Below, in pieces: positions 1 through 9,287 of a stretch of DNA of 64,000 nucleotides. Position numbers and translations under genes: made by a program. The notes beneath the pieces were generated by a model that ran no database searches, was not told the origin of the DNA, and saw only the letters and a list, made by a program, of their open reading frames with translations. Source of the DNA: Ptychodera flava. Lineage: Eukaryota; Hemichordata; Enteropneusta; Ptychoderidae. Each line of letters begins with the position of its first letter. Position 1 is the first letter of the stretch. The stretch is taken from NCBI RefSeq assembly GCF_041260155.1, contig NC_091942.1:13765501-13829500 (forward strand), read 5' to 3'.

Positions 1-2359
1 TGCCATTCGTTCAATCACCTCCTCCAATTTTCCTCCGTAATAATTCGTCATGCAGGAAGCATCCTACTTTTGTGAGCAAGGCTATTTTGCAATTACTTGA
101 AAATGGTTGTATATCAGAGCATTCGTCTCCCCCTTTCTGTGTCAACCCTCTTTCTGTTGCAGAGGGCAAAAAGCTTAGATTAGTACTAGATCTCAGGCAT
201 GTCAATAAATATTTAGAAAAACCATCTTTTCGTTATGACGATCTCAAAACTCTTGCTCAAATGTTTAGCGATAACTATTACTTTTTTACTTGGGATTTGG
301 AGTCCGGTTATCACCATGTTGATATTTTTCATGAGCACTGTAAATTTTTGGGGTTTTCTTGGGAATTTGATGGGCATTTGAGATATTTTACATTCAATGT
401 ATTACCGTTTGGTTTTAGTACTGCTTGCTATTGCTTCACCAAGTTGTTGAGACCATTGGTCAAACATTGGCGGAGCATGTCACATGCTTCAATTGTCTAT
501 TTAGACGATGGTATTTCTGGCCATGATTCCTTTGTTTCCGCTAGCGCTGCTAGTCTGATTCAACGAAGTGATTTGCATAAAGCTGGTCTTAAAGCCAACG
601 AGCGTAAATGCCATTGGGAGCCCGTCCAGATTGGTGAATGGTTAGGTTTCATTATTAATACGTTACGCATGGAATTTTCTATTCCCCAAAAGAAAGTGCA
701 CGTCATTAAATCCGTTATCTCAGGTGTTTTAACACTCGGTAGGTGTTCGGCACGCGAACTCGCGCGTATCGCTGGCTTTCTAATTTCTCTGTCTATTGCT
801 GTAGGGCGAGTCACCCGTTTATTCACCAGGCAAATTTATGCTTTAGTAGAGTCACGCGGTTCATGGTCGCAGGTCCTGTATTTAACTGACCCAGTAGTGC
901 AAGAACTTCGTTTTTGGCATATTAATCTGGATGCTCTGAACGGTTTTCGAATAAAACCAAAATTCTCCGCCACGGCCATTGTTTATTCCGACGCAAGTAA
1001 TTCCAGTTTCGGTGGTTATTACCATTACAACGACCAGTACTTCTATTCCGCGGATTATGGGACAACAACGAGCGTGTGCAGAGTTCCACTTTTCGCGAAT
1101 TAAAAGCAGTGCTTTATGTTTTGGCTTCTCTGCTCCCAATTCTGCAACACAATAAAGTACGCTGGTTTTCCGATAATCAAGGTGCGTGCAGAATTATTTC
1201 GGTTGGCAGTTCAAATTTGCTTCTCCAGAGCGTCGCTGTTGATATTTTCGATATCTGCTGTCGAAACGACATTCATTTAGAGGCAACATGGATTCCCCGT
1301 TCCGAAAATGAGAGAGCAGATGCATTGAGCAGGTACATTGATACAGACGATTGGTCGGTAAATCCTTCCTTGTTTGCTATGCTTGATAGGCTTTGGGGTC
1401 CACATACCGTAGACCGTTTTGCTACGTACTACAATACTCAACTTCCCCGCTTTAATTCGGCATGTTGGAATCCCGGCGCAGAAGCTGTCGACGCATTCTG
1501 CCAAAATTGGGCGGGCGAAAACAACTGGATATGCCCGCCAGTCAAGCTTGTATTGCCGGCTATTCGCCATCTTAAATTTTGCTCCGGTAAGGCTACGTTG
1601 ATAGTTCCAGAGTGGCAGTCAGCCTATTTTTGGCCAGTTTTGCGCCCTCAGCCAGGTCGTTTTCCTGATTTTATCAAAGCTCTGCGCGTACTTCCCAAAA
1701 TTGACGACCAGATCACTCCAGGAAGGACACAGCAATTGCCCGTCTGTTTTAAACCATCACCTTTCATAGGGTGCCCGAGTTCCAAAATGTTAGCGATGAG
1801 ATTGGAGTTTCCTTGAACGGACCATATTTACATCCTTTCGGTCGCTTCATGGTTGTACGCTAGTACTACACACTTTAATTTTTACATTGTATTTGTAGCG
1901 AACGTATATGTAAAGTAATCTTTAAGTTAACATCTTTCTAGTCTGTTATAGCGACTGCTTTCGCAGCGAATTGATTTGCTTTCACATTTTGATGTCTGTC
2001 AGTTGTACAGTATTGTTGGAATGTAATAAGTTTACTTTTGCATCATAAGTCATGTTAGCTTGACCCTTTTTCGAGGGTGATTGACTATTTTCGATCTTGC
2101 CAGTTTCCAGGGCCAGTTCATTATGGCTTTCGCCAATTTCTTTTTGTATTTTCCTCATTTCCTCATTTAGGCTATTCACATCTTATCAGGCGAGGCAGCA
2201 CACCTTGGTGGCTATACGATTTCGTGAAATATAAAGTAATGTGTGGCAAATTTACAAGATAGGTTTATTCTGAACATTTTAGCTTCGCATACTATTTGTA
2301 ATTGAACTATTATGGCGTTGATCTATACTCGCTGTTTTTTGCGTTAAGATATTTTTCAG

Positions 2360-3349
2360 GTGGAGCAATGGAAAACACAGTTTAATAGCCTAGCCCTGAA
2401 AAACCTATGTGAAACCCTTCCCGACGTGATGCTGGCATCAAAAGTAGGTTCCACAGTATCAAAGTACTTGAATGGATGGATTCGCTGGAAAAATTGGTGT
2501 TCAGCGAACCTTACGATGGATGCTGCATTCCCAGCCAATCCGATCCACATTGCAGTGTATCTTCGAAGTTTATTAGATGGCGCCAAGACAACAGCACCAT
2601 TGGAAACTGCGGTTTATAGCATCAGATGGGCTCATACTCTATCGGGAACGGAGTCTCCTACGGCGCACCCTTTGGTTCAGTCAACCTTGGAGGGCTGCAG
2701 ACGGATCTTGGCCAAGCCGAAGTCTCCCAAAGACCCTGTAAACTTCGAAATTCTATCCAAGCTTGCATCCAGTATAGGACAATCTAACAATTTGTCAGAC
2801 TTGCGTCTTTTGTGCATGTGCCTTGTCTCCTTTGCAGGTTTTTTGCGTATCAGCGAATTACTAAACGTGAAGATAAATGACATTAGTTTTACGGACACCC
2901 ATATGGAAATCAAAATTCACAAGCGAAAAAACGACCAATTCCGGGAGGGTCACTCAGTGGTAATTGCAAGATCAGGCAAAATAACTTGTCCAGTAGCAGC
3001 AACAGAGCGATACATTTTGTATTTAGGTGAGCCTTGTTATTCGGAAAATGTATTAATTCGGCGTTTACAGCACACTAAGGAAGGGTTGATACCTCATAAG
3101 CATCTTGGTATTTCGTATACTACAGCCAAAGATCTAATGTTGGGAGGCATAAAGCAATTTGTTGGCAATATTTCTGATTTTGGCACTCACAGTTTCAGGG
3201 CAGGGGGCGCCACGGCAGCAGCTAATAGCAATGTGAACGAAAGATGCTTGGCCAGACACGGCGGATGGAAATCCACTAGCTCTAAAGACAGATATATCGT
3301 TGATTCTCTTAGCATGAAATTAGATGTAGCAAGATCACTTGGTGTATAA
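2360..3349 (+). CDS. tyrosine recombinase of the Ngaro-like element
   Basis: Open frame of 329 residues belonging to the retroelement at 1-4018. It has the tyrosine-recombinase signature in order: an Arg in the RISELL block (about residue 167), the HSFRAGG box carrying the HxxR motif (about 277-283), and a C-terminal GGWKST...RY block carrying the nucleophile Tyr (about 298-312). In this family the enzyme integrates the circular DNA intermediate in place of a DDE integrase, so no target-site duplication is expected. No other host or phage integrase context is present. Family assignment is confident; Ngaro rather than another YR clade rests on the direct repeats downstream. Confidence 0.88.
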   Translation: MEQWKTQFNSLALKNLCETLPDVMLASKVGSTVSKYLNGWIRWKNWCSANLTMDAAFPANPIHIAVYLRSLLDGAKTTAPLETAVYSIRWAHTLSGTESPTAHPLVQSTLEGCRRILAKPKSPKDPVNFEILSKLASSIGQSNNLSDLRLLCMCLVSFAGFLRISELLNVKINDISFTDTHMEIKIHKRKNDQFREGHSVVIARSGKITCPVAATERYILYLGEPCYSENVLIRRLQHTKEGLIPHKHLGISYTTAKDLMLGGIKQFVGNISDFGTHSFRAGGATAAANSNVNERCLARHGGWKSTSSKDRYIVDSLSMKLDVARSLGV

Positions 3350-3439
3350 ATGTTAGAAGAGAATAGAAAGCTTGGTGGTTCATCATAGATTTTTCATTGT
3401 TTCTTTCCAATACATCACTACGAGCCTAGCTTTTTCACT

Positions 3440-3524
3440 CTCGTGGGGTGTGACGACCACCGCATACCGCATATTATCTCTATTGTGTATCATTATTATC
3501 ATTTCTCGAAGTTTAGTATAGATT
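3440..3524 (+). repeat. split direct repeat, first copy (B1-like)
   Basis: An 85-bp segment starting CTCGTGGGGTGTGACG is repeated with no difference I can see at 3934-4018. The spacing, at the end of a tyrosine-recombinase element, matches the B1...A2-B2 arrangement known for Ngaro/PAT retroelements. Confidence 0.8.
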
Positions 3525-3702
3525 GAATAATTATATGCGTTTCGAAGATTAGCATATAATTACTATCTATTCGTTACATAAGAGAATTCCTTTGATTGAG
3601 GTTTGTGTCACCAGGTGTTGCATGCCTATATATTGGTGTGAAGCTCTTTTGTCTTCAGTCTCGGTCGAAACTCCACGATGTCAACACAAGCAATTTTTGT
3701 TT

Positions 3703-3915
3703 GTAATTGTTATGCAGTTTCATAGTACTTGTATTTCAGTCTTTTTTGATAATTCGATGTAAGGGGGAATTTCCATAATAAACGTGGTGTGTTTTTCAAC
3801 TTTTTTCCCAAATGATTGTAATTGTTGTAATACAGTTTCATAGTACTTGTATTTCAGTGTCTTTTTGATAATTCGATGTAAGGGGGGAATTGCATAATAA
3901 ACGTGGTGTGGTTTT
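3703..3915 (+). repeat. two tandem copies of a ~105-bp unit inside the element's 3' end
   Basis: The unit from about 3703 to 3800, with a core reading CATAGTACTTGTATTTCAGT, recurs from about 3817 to 3915 with a few differences. It lies between the two split direct repeats of the retroelement. Confidence 0.75.
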
Positions 3916-3933
3916 TCGAGGGTACGCAGTACG

Positions 3934-4018
3934 CTCGTGGGGTGTGACGACCACCGCATACCGCATATTATCTCTATTGTGTATCATTATTATCATTTCT
4001 CGAAGTTTAGTATAGATT
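3934..4018 (+). repeat. split direct repeat, second copy (B2-like), right end of the element
   Basis: Second copy of the 85-bp repeat at 3440-3524. Similarity stops after GTATAGATT on both copies, which I take as the right boundary of the retroelement. Confidence 0.75.
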
Positions 4019-4238
4019 ATGTATTGTGTACGGGTATGTGTGAATTTGTCTTACGTGAATAACTTAAATAAAGGGACAGTCCTCAATCCCTGGTTCTCTT
4101 AAGCTGATTAGTCCTTGTTGACATTTGTAGTTTCCATGGTCTTTACCTATCGTTTTTCAATTCGTTCGCTAAACTCAGATATCAACGCAACACAACAGAG
4201 CCACAGCGCGTCGGTTTCTCAAATATGGCCGCCAGCTC

Positions 4239-5486
4239 GATTATTTATTTATTTATTTATTTATTTCGAGAGCCAGCTCATACACCAAAAATGTAGAGAA
4301 AAAAGATGGGACACAAACTATTAAAAAAAACTAATTCATGATGGAAATTAATTATAAGACAGAGAAAAATTTAAAAGCAATCAGAAAACAGTCTTTTCCA
4401 GAATAGGCTACCACGCATAATATATGTATTGATAGCAGCACTAATAAGATAATTTTCACTATTCATAAACCTCATATAAAATTTCGAGCGTAAAGTGCGC
4501 TGTTTACTTTCAAAAGTCAAAATGTTGCTCTGAACAAAAGTGTTCGAGATACTTAATCTTCTGTCAATACCAAACAAAATTCTAAAACCGTTGTTATAAG
4601 CAACACGAACATTACTGATACACTGATTTGTGAACTTACTCCAAAGATGTGAGCAATACATAGAAGTACAATATGTTATAAAAAGTCTCGTTTTGACAGA
4701 GTACGAACAGTTCCAAAACTCACGAATTAACATGTTAGCTCTGGCATAAAACAACCTCATTTGACGCTTAATATCATCATTATCATCGCCGTTGCAGTTG
4801 AAAATAACACAAAGATAAGAATGCTTATCTACAAAAGAAAGCTCCCGGTCATACAAGTACACATGCGGAATCTTACAAATATTTAACATATTAGGCAAAA
4901 TGGCAAGACACTTAGATTTCAAAGTATTACAGACGATATCATGGTCATGTGCATATTGAGTACAAATATTCAAGAGGTTGTTGATACCCTTTACACTTGG
5001 ACAAATCAGTACTATGTCATCAGCATATAACAGGTGATTCATGCACTTTCCACTAAGGAAGCAGCCGATATTTTTCTTTACAAGTAACTGACTAAGTTTA
5101 TCAACATAAACTGAAAAAAGACGTGGAGAAAGTATACCTCCTTGTCTCACACCATTACATGTTTTAAACTGTTTAGATAAAACTGAACCCCATCTTACAG
5201 CAAATTCTTGATGCCTATACCAATAAACCAACATACGAACTATAAAATTCGGAATATTTCTATCAATCAATTTGCGAAATAGTGTCCAATGGTTCACTTT
5301 ATCGAAGGCTTTTGTCGCATCAGGAAAACAAAGGAAAACAGGGGTATTATGACGCTTATAAAAATCAATTATTTCTTTTACTAAAAATACACACATATCA
5401 GTTGAGTGACTTTCTTTAAAACCAAATTGATGATCACTTGTGTAGAGAAGACTATCACACTTATTGGGGAAAATATTCGTGAGCAT
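4239..5486 (-). mobile_element. 5'-truncated LINE (CR1/L2-like, Jockey group)
   Basis: On the minus strand an open frame of 371 codons (5486 to 4371) covers the reverse transcriptase and the C-terminal part of a LINE. It starts inside the RT domain: SDHQFGFKESHSTD, the DATKAFDKVNH block (catalytic Asp), GVRQGGILSPRLFSVYVD, then LLYADDIVL with the YADD catalytic box, followed by the thumb and C-terminal region to a natural stop. The 5' half (endonuclease and start of RT) is missing; a TAA precedes the first Met, so the copy is dead-on-arrival 5' truncated. The 3' end has an (AAAT)n tail on the minus strand at about 4239-4266. Clade is my best guess from motif wording; RTE or Rex1 relatives are alternatives. 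It probably lies in the same BUD31 intron as the Ngaro-like element. Confidence 0.85.
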
Positions 5487-5559
5487 TATTTATGCAGTTC
5501 TACAGGTTGGTGCCCAGCGGTAGAGTAAGGAAAGCAGTGAATCGTAATTTGGATGAAAT

Positions 5560-5765
5560 GGTATAAGGGACGAAGTGATTTTTGGGACGAAGTGGTTTTG
5601 GGGTGAAGTGACTCTTGGGACGAGGTGGTTTTGGGGTGAAGTGACTCTTGGGAATAAATGGTTTTGGTACGAGGTGGTTTTGGTGCGAAGTGGTGTTGGT
5701 GCGAAATGGTATGGGACGAGGTGGAGAGGTGCGAACTGGTTTTGGTGTGAAGTGTCTGGGAACCC
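5560..5765. repeat. G-rich minisatellite
   Basis: Imperfect tandem repeats, plus strand, built from 10-18-base variants of GGTTTTGGGGTGAAGTGA and GACGAGGTGGTTTTGG. The repeat happens to be open in several frames on both strands (Pro/Thr/Lys-rich on minus), but nothing supports translation. It sits right beside the 5' end of the LINE, inside BUD31 intron 2. Confidence 0.8.
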
Positions 5766-5905
5766 TTTGTGCCATATCTCTTGAGGTTCATCTTTGGGAA
5801 ACACCAAGGAGGTCTGAGTTCCACCATTGAGTTAGTAACAGTAAAAAGCATTAGTAATGACACTAGGAAATTTTGTAATTTATAGACAAACTGAGCTGGC
5901 CTTAC

Positions 5906-8651
5906 CTCTGCTGATGGCTCTGCGTTTGTAAAACAAATCAAAGATGTATCTGGATCGCTGATGATGGAGCTTGAAGATTGGCCAAAGGGCTTCCACTTTC
6001 CTTTTACCTTCATGGGGTTCTGTTTCAGCTGGAACATGAAAAATGAGATGTATAATCAGGTTATGCATGATTAATTCATAAAAAAGTGTGGTTCTTGCCA
6101 TTAGTTACACTCTGAACACAGAGACGCATTCTTATGAGCTCCTGCCATTCTGATTCTCTTCATTAAAGGGACATAAGCTGTAACTCGTGGCAAGTTTTTC
6201 AGTATTCTGCTTCTGTATATCAACTACCGTGTCTGACCCTAATCCGTTTGTCATGCTGAAATTTCGAGTATTCTTTTTGTCAACACATCTTGTATGTGTG
6301 TAGTGATCATTGTTTATTGTTTACAAATGAATTCTAGTCCGGACTTGAATAAAATTTTCAACAATAACAATGGAGATTATACTCATAATATCAACACAAC
6401 CTATATTATAGGTTGTGTTGATATGCTTAATACTTGGCATTAAATTACAGTTAGGGATTAAATGCAGAAAGTGTAAGGAAACCACAAAACAAAATTTCTG
6501 AAAAAATACCCAAAAGACACAGCTTATGGAGCTTTAATGTATCAATCATGAAATCCTGGGGGAAAAGTCCTGTTTATCAGTTCCTTTACGATGTCAACAT
6601 GTAAACATTAGGAAAAATACTTATACTTTCTTCATTGGTGTCAGGAGTCATACCTTGACACAAGTTGTATGATTTTATTCCCTGGAATAGATTTCCTCTT
6701 GTTGTTGAAACCCATCAATACAGTCACTGTGCAATTATGATAATTACTTCAGTGAGTTTAAGAATGCATCCCAAAATATGGCCATCAGAACGGCAACTAC
6801 ATCTTCATAAAAAATGTATACACTCAGTGATTGTATGACTGGTGAAAACAACACTTAAGTAGTGTTAAAATAATCTTTTTACATTCAACAACATTTACTG
6901 CAGGAAAATTTAGTGATAAACTACAGCATGGACTATTGAGTGTGATTCACAACCTGTAAGTTTGAAGGCTGCAAACAGGGAAATTTTTGAATTTCAGATT
7001 AATTAATACTACCCAATAATTTTTTACCATGGTATGCTAATAGTAATACATGTCTTGCAAATGTTATAAAACTACCGACATATGCTTTATGTTTTGAAGG
7101 AGTAATTAACAGGAAATATAAGAACTGGATGATACTTGGGAGGGGGTTGTAAAAAGGTATAGTGCATCTAGCTCTCTGAACAGGTCTGCGTTTTTTAGGA
7201 GGCACTGCTAATAATTGAAGGCTTTTGGTATCATCACACAGACAGACAAACAAAGCTATTGTACCACATCCCAGCTGTACATCCACATAATGAGATGTGA
7301 CACTGTTTTACATGTCATTTTCTGAATAAAAACTGGGAAAAAAGTGTGAAAGAGTCTATGAAAACTGTAAACTGGAGCTGGGAAAGTACTAGCCCTGTGT
7401 GTTCCCGGCGTTACACGGCCTCCCACCACAGCACTGCTAAGGTTCATAGACAAAAACAGTGACATGCAGTCCCAATTTGGACCGTAGATGAAAAATCTCT
7501 TTTCCAACTACTTTGGCCAAAATCAACACGATTCTAATCTACGCCTACCAGAATAACTCAACCACTCACAGACTGCCAAAAAATTGCTCTCGTTACGTCC
7601 AAACTGTTAGTTTGCTGGCAATGCACAGTCAAAGGCCAAGTGGCTGGCCTTATCTCCCATGAAGTATCTAAATGGCCAGCCACTGGCCCCTTGACCGTGC
7701 ATCACCGGCAAACTAATGGTTTTGGACGTAACAAGAGCAAATTTTTTGTAGTCTGTAAGCGGTTGAGTTCTTTGGGTAGGTATAGATCAGAATTGAGTTG
7801 ATTACAGCCAAAAGAGGTTTTTCGTGCTTGGCCCAAATTTGGACCGCATGTCACTGGTTTTGTCTGTGGACCTTAGCAGGGCTGTGGTGGGAGGCCATGT
7901 AATGCCGGGAACACACAAGCATTGTACACAGGGCTAGGAAAATGCTAGCGCTTTGTTTCCCCACAATGGCAGTGTATTGAAGAGAACCTTTAAAAGGTCA
8001 ACAAATGAAAGCCAGCATGAAATAGGTTATGCCCTCCCATTTTCAGGCTCAGTCCTGTTGGGATTGGGAATATGCCCCTGGACGTACACATATCTTTCTA
8101 GCTGGATTCCTACTCTACAGTACACATATTGTTAACTCATAGATAATGGATCCAATATCTATAGTTAAACCATGGAGGTACCAAAGTTACCAAAGTCTTT
8201 TGTTAAGTCCATGGTTAAACGAAGGAATGCTATCTTTCTCAAGATAAACATTAATTAAAATCTTGAGAAACCTGTTCAGTTCAGAGACCATACTGTACTG
8301 AGAATGTACACCACTACAGTACTACAGGGCTTCCTTGAATTGAAGAGACTTGTCAGGCAAGGTATGTTTGAACGTTAATAGGGTACCAAAAGAGAAACAG
8401 AAAATTTGACAAGCGGCTGAAATGCAATTTTCAGACTGGTATCAATATTTTCAACACCCGCTCATGTCGCACACTCATGCAATAATGGGTGACCACCGTG
8501 CTCACGATCACGCTGGAGCACGGAACTAAAAACAGGACTGTGTGAGCTATTGTTTACCTTCTCTCATTTTTTGATCTAGTTCGTCAAGTGTTGGTTCTAT
8601 CAGTTCCCATCCGTCTGGAGGTGGTTTTCTACTCCTTTTAACTTTCGGCAT
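5906..8651 (-). CDS. BUD31: BUD31 (G10) spliceosome factor, first two coding exons
   Basis: BUD31/G10 is a small, nearly invariant nuclear protein of the activated spliceosome. Exon 1 (8651-8558) encodes [20 protein letters not shown] and continues to QKMRE. Exon 2 (6028-5906) encodes [19 protein letters not shown] and continues to FYKRRAISR. Both match the family N-terminus almost residue for residue (human has ESLWPIFRIHH where this has [11 protein letters not shown]). Splice sites are canonical (GTAAAC donor at 8557, AG acceptor at 6029-6030, GTAAGG donor at 5905) and the phases join. The first ~72 of about 144 residues are here. The rest, starting ELYEYC and including the C-terminal zinc-binding Cys cluster, is not found in 1-5900, so the gene runs off the left edge and intron 2 probably carries the LINE and Ngaro-like insertions. 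It is divergent from the gene at 9288. Confidence 0.95.
6311..6370. repeat. short palindromic repeat family, copy 1
   Basis: Core GAATTCTAGTCCGGACTTGA flanked by TTGTTTAC-like and CAACAATAAC ends. Related copies lie at about 28432, 29108, 37630 and 39384. Confidence 0.55.
6388..6424. repeat. perfect 17-bp hairpin in BUD31 intron 1
   Basis: ATATCAACACAACCTAT (6388-6404), a 3-base spacer, then its exact reverse complement (6408-6424). It adjoins a copy of a short palindromic repeat family at about 6311-6370. Confidence 0.85.
7380..7950. mobile_element. long fold-back (inverted-repeat) element, family A copy 1
   Basis: Two arms of about 270 bp (7380-7649 and 7673-7950) are imperfect reverse complements around a ~23-bp spacer. 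The outer part of the left arm reads AGCCCTGTGTGTTCCCGGCG; the right arm ends CGGGAACACACAAGC...AGGGCT, with a short insertion relative to the left. No ORF lies inside, so this is a non-autonomous fold-back/MITE element. It is inside BUD31 intron 1. A second, shorter copy with the same outer sequence is at about 45097-45520. Confidence 0.8.
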
Positions 8652-9287
8652 TGTTGCAGGCTTTGTTTTTTGACGTTACACGTTGTCGTTCGTCTGTCGT
8701 TTCCCCTTCGAGTTGAACCGATGATGACTGACCCAGCAATGACCTTCACTGTACTTCCGTTCAAGAAGCATTGTGGGACTTACCCAGCTTTGTATTTACT
8801 TCCGGTCATAGCATAATGTTTAACTGTAGTTGTTGGTGAGCTGCGAGGAGAAATAGGTCGTATACTTCTACAAACTGCACTAACATTACTTGAGTAGCAT
8901 GGCAAACTAGATGTATAAATTATTTGAAAAACATGCGCGACCTATGATGTATCCTCCTGTCCTGATGCATCGCGTGTCCGTGTATTTGGCATCAATAAAC
9001 AACTTGTCACACAGTGAATGCCGACAATCTGTAGTTTTCTTATTGAACTGGGGAGACATTTTCAGGGTGTGGAAACAAAACAAAATATTATAACTGTGGT
9101 GTTTCAATGAATATGTCAATACAACTAATATGGGAAGCATGTACGGACATGCTGTAGTTCAAACAACGGGACATTTTTCTGGCGATCGTCAGCGTTGTGG
9201 TAGGCCCCCTAGGTCCGATCTGAGAGAGTCGTGCAATACATTGTCACAAACAACGCAAGCGGCTTGCTCGCTGCTAAACGCACCAAC
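8652..9287. promoter_or_regulatory. shared promoter interval between two divergent genes
   Basis: Only 636 bp separate the start codon of BUD31 (minus, 8651) from the first start codon of the AT-hook-like gene (plus, 9288), so this interval must hold the 5' UTRs and promoters of both. I see no convincing TATA box; no transcription start can be fixed from sequence alone. Confidence 0.4.

Larger units (their letters stand above)
1..4018 (+). mobile_element. Ngaro/DIRS-type tyrosine-recombinase retroelement, 3' part
   Basis: Fossil-class retroelement entering from the left edge. Parts in order: reverse transcriptase with a YLDD catalytic box and the FTFNVLPFGFSTA block (about 1-1100), RNase H-like region (about 1080-1816), a non-coding stretch, a tyrosine recombinase ORF (2360-3349), then repeat-rich 3' DNA. 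Known for the family: Ngaro/PAT elements have split direct repeats, whereas DIRS-1 has inverted ones. The 85-bp direct repeat at 3440-3524 and 3934-4018 fits the B1/B2 pair of a Ngaro-like element; the A1 partner and gag would lie left of the window. A pyrimidine-rich stretch ending in CAG just before the recombinase ORF looks like a splice acceptor, as known for introns in this group. The visible part looks largely whole, with perhaps one break; long ORFs and identical repeats suggest a young copy. It probably lies inside a BUD31 intron. Confidence 0.85.

Noticed and set aside
5486-6037. Long minus-strand ORF of 183 codons containing Pro/Lys/Thr repeats
   Set aside because: It reads out of frame through BUD31 exon 2 and then across the minisatellite; the BUD31 frame and its GTAAGG donor explain the region.
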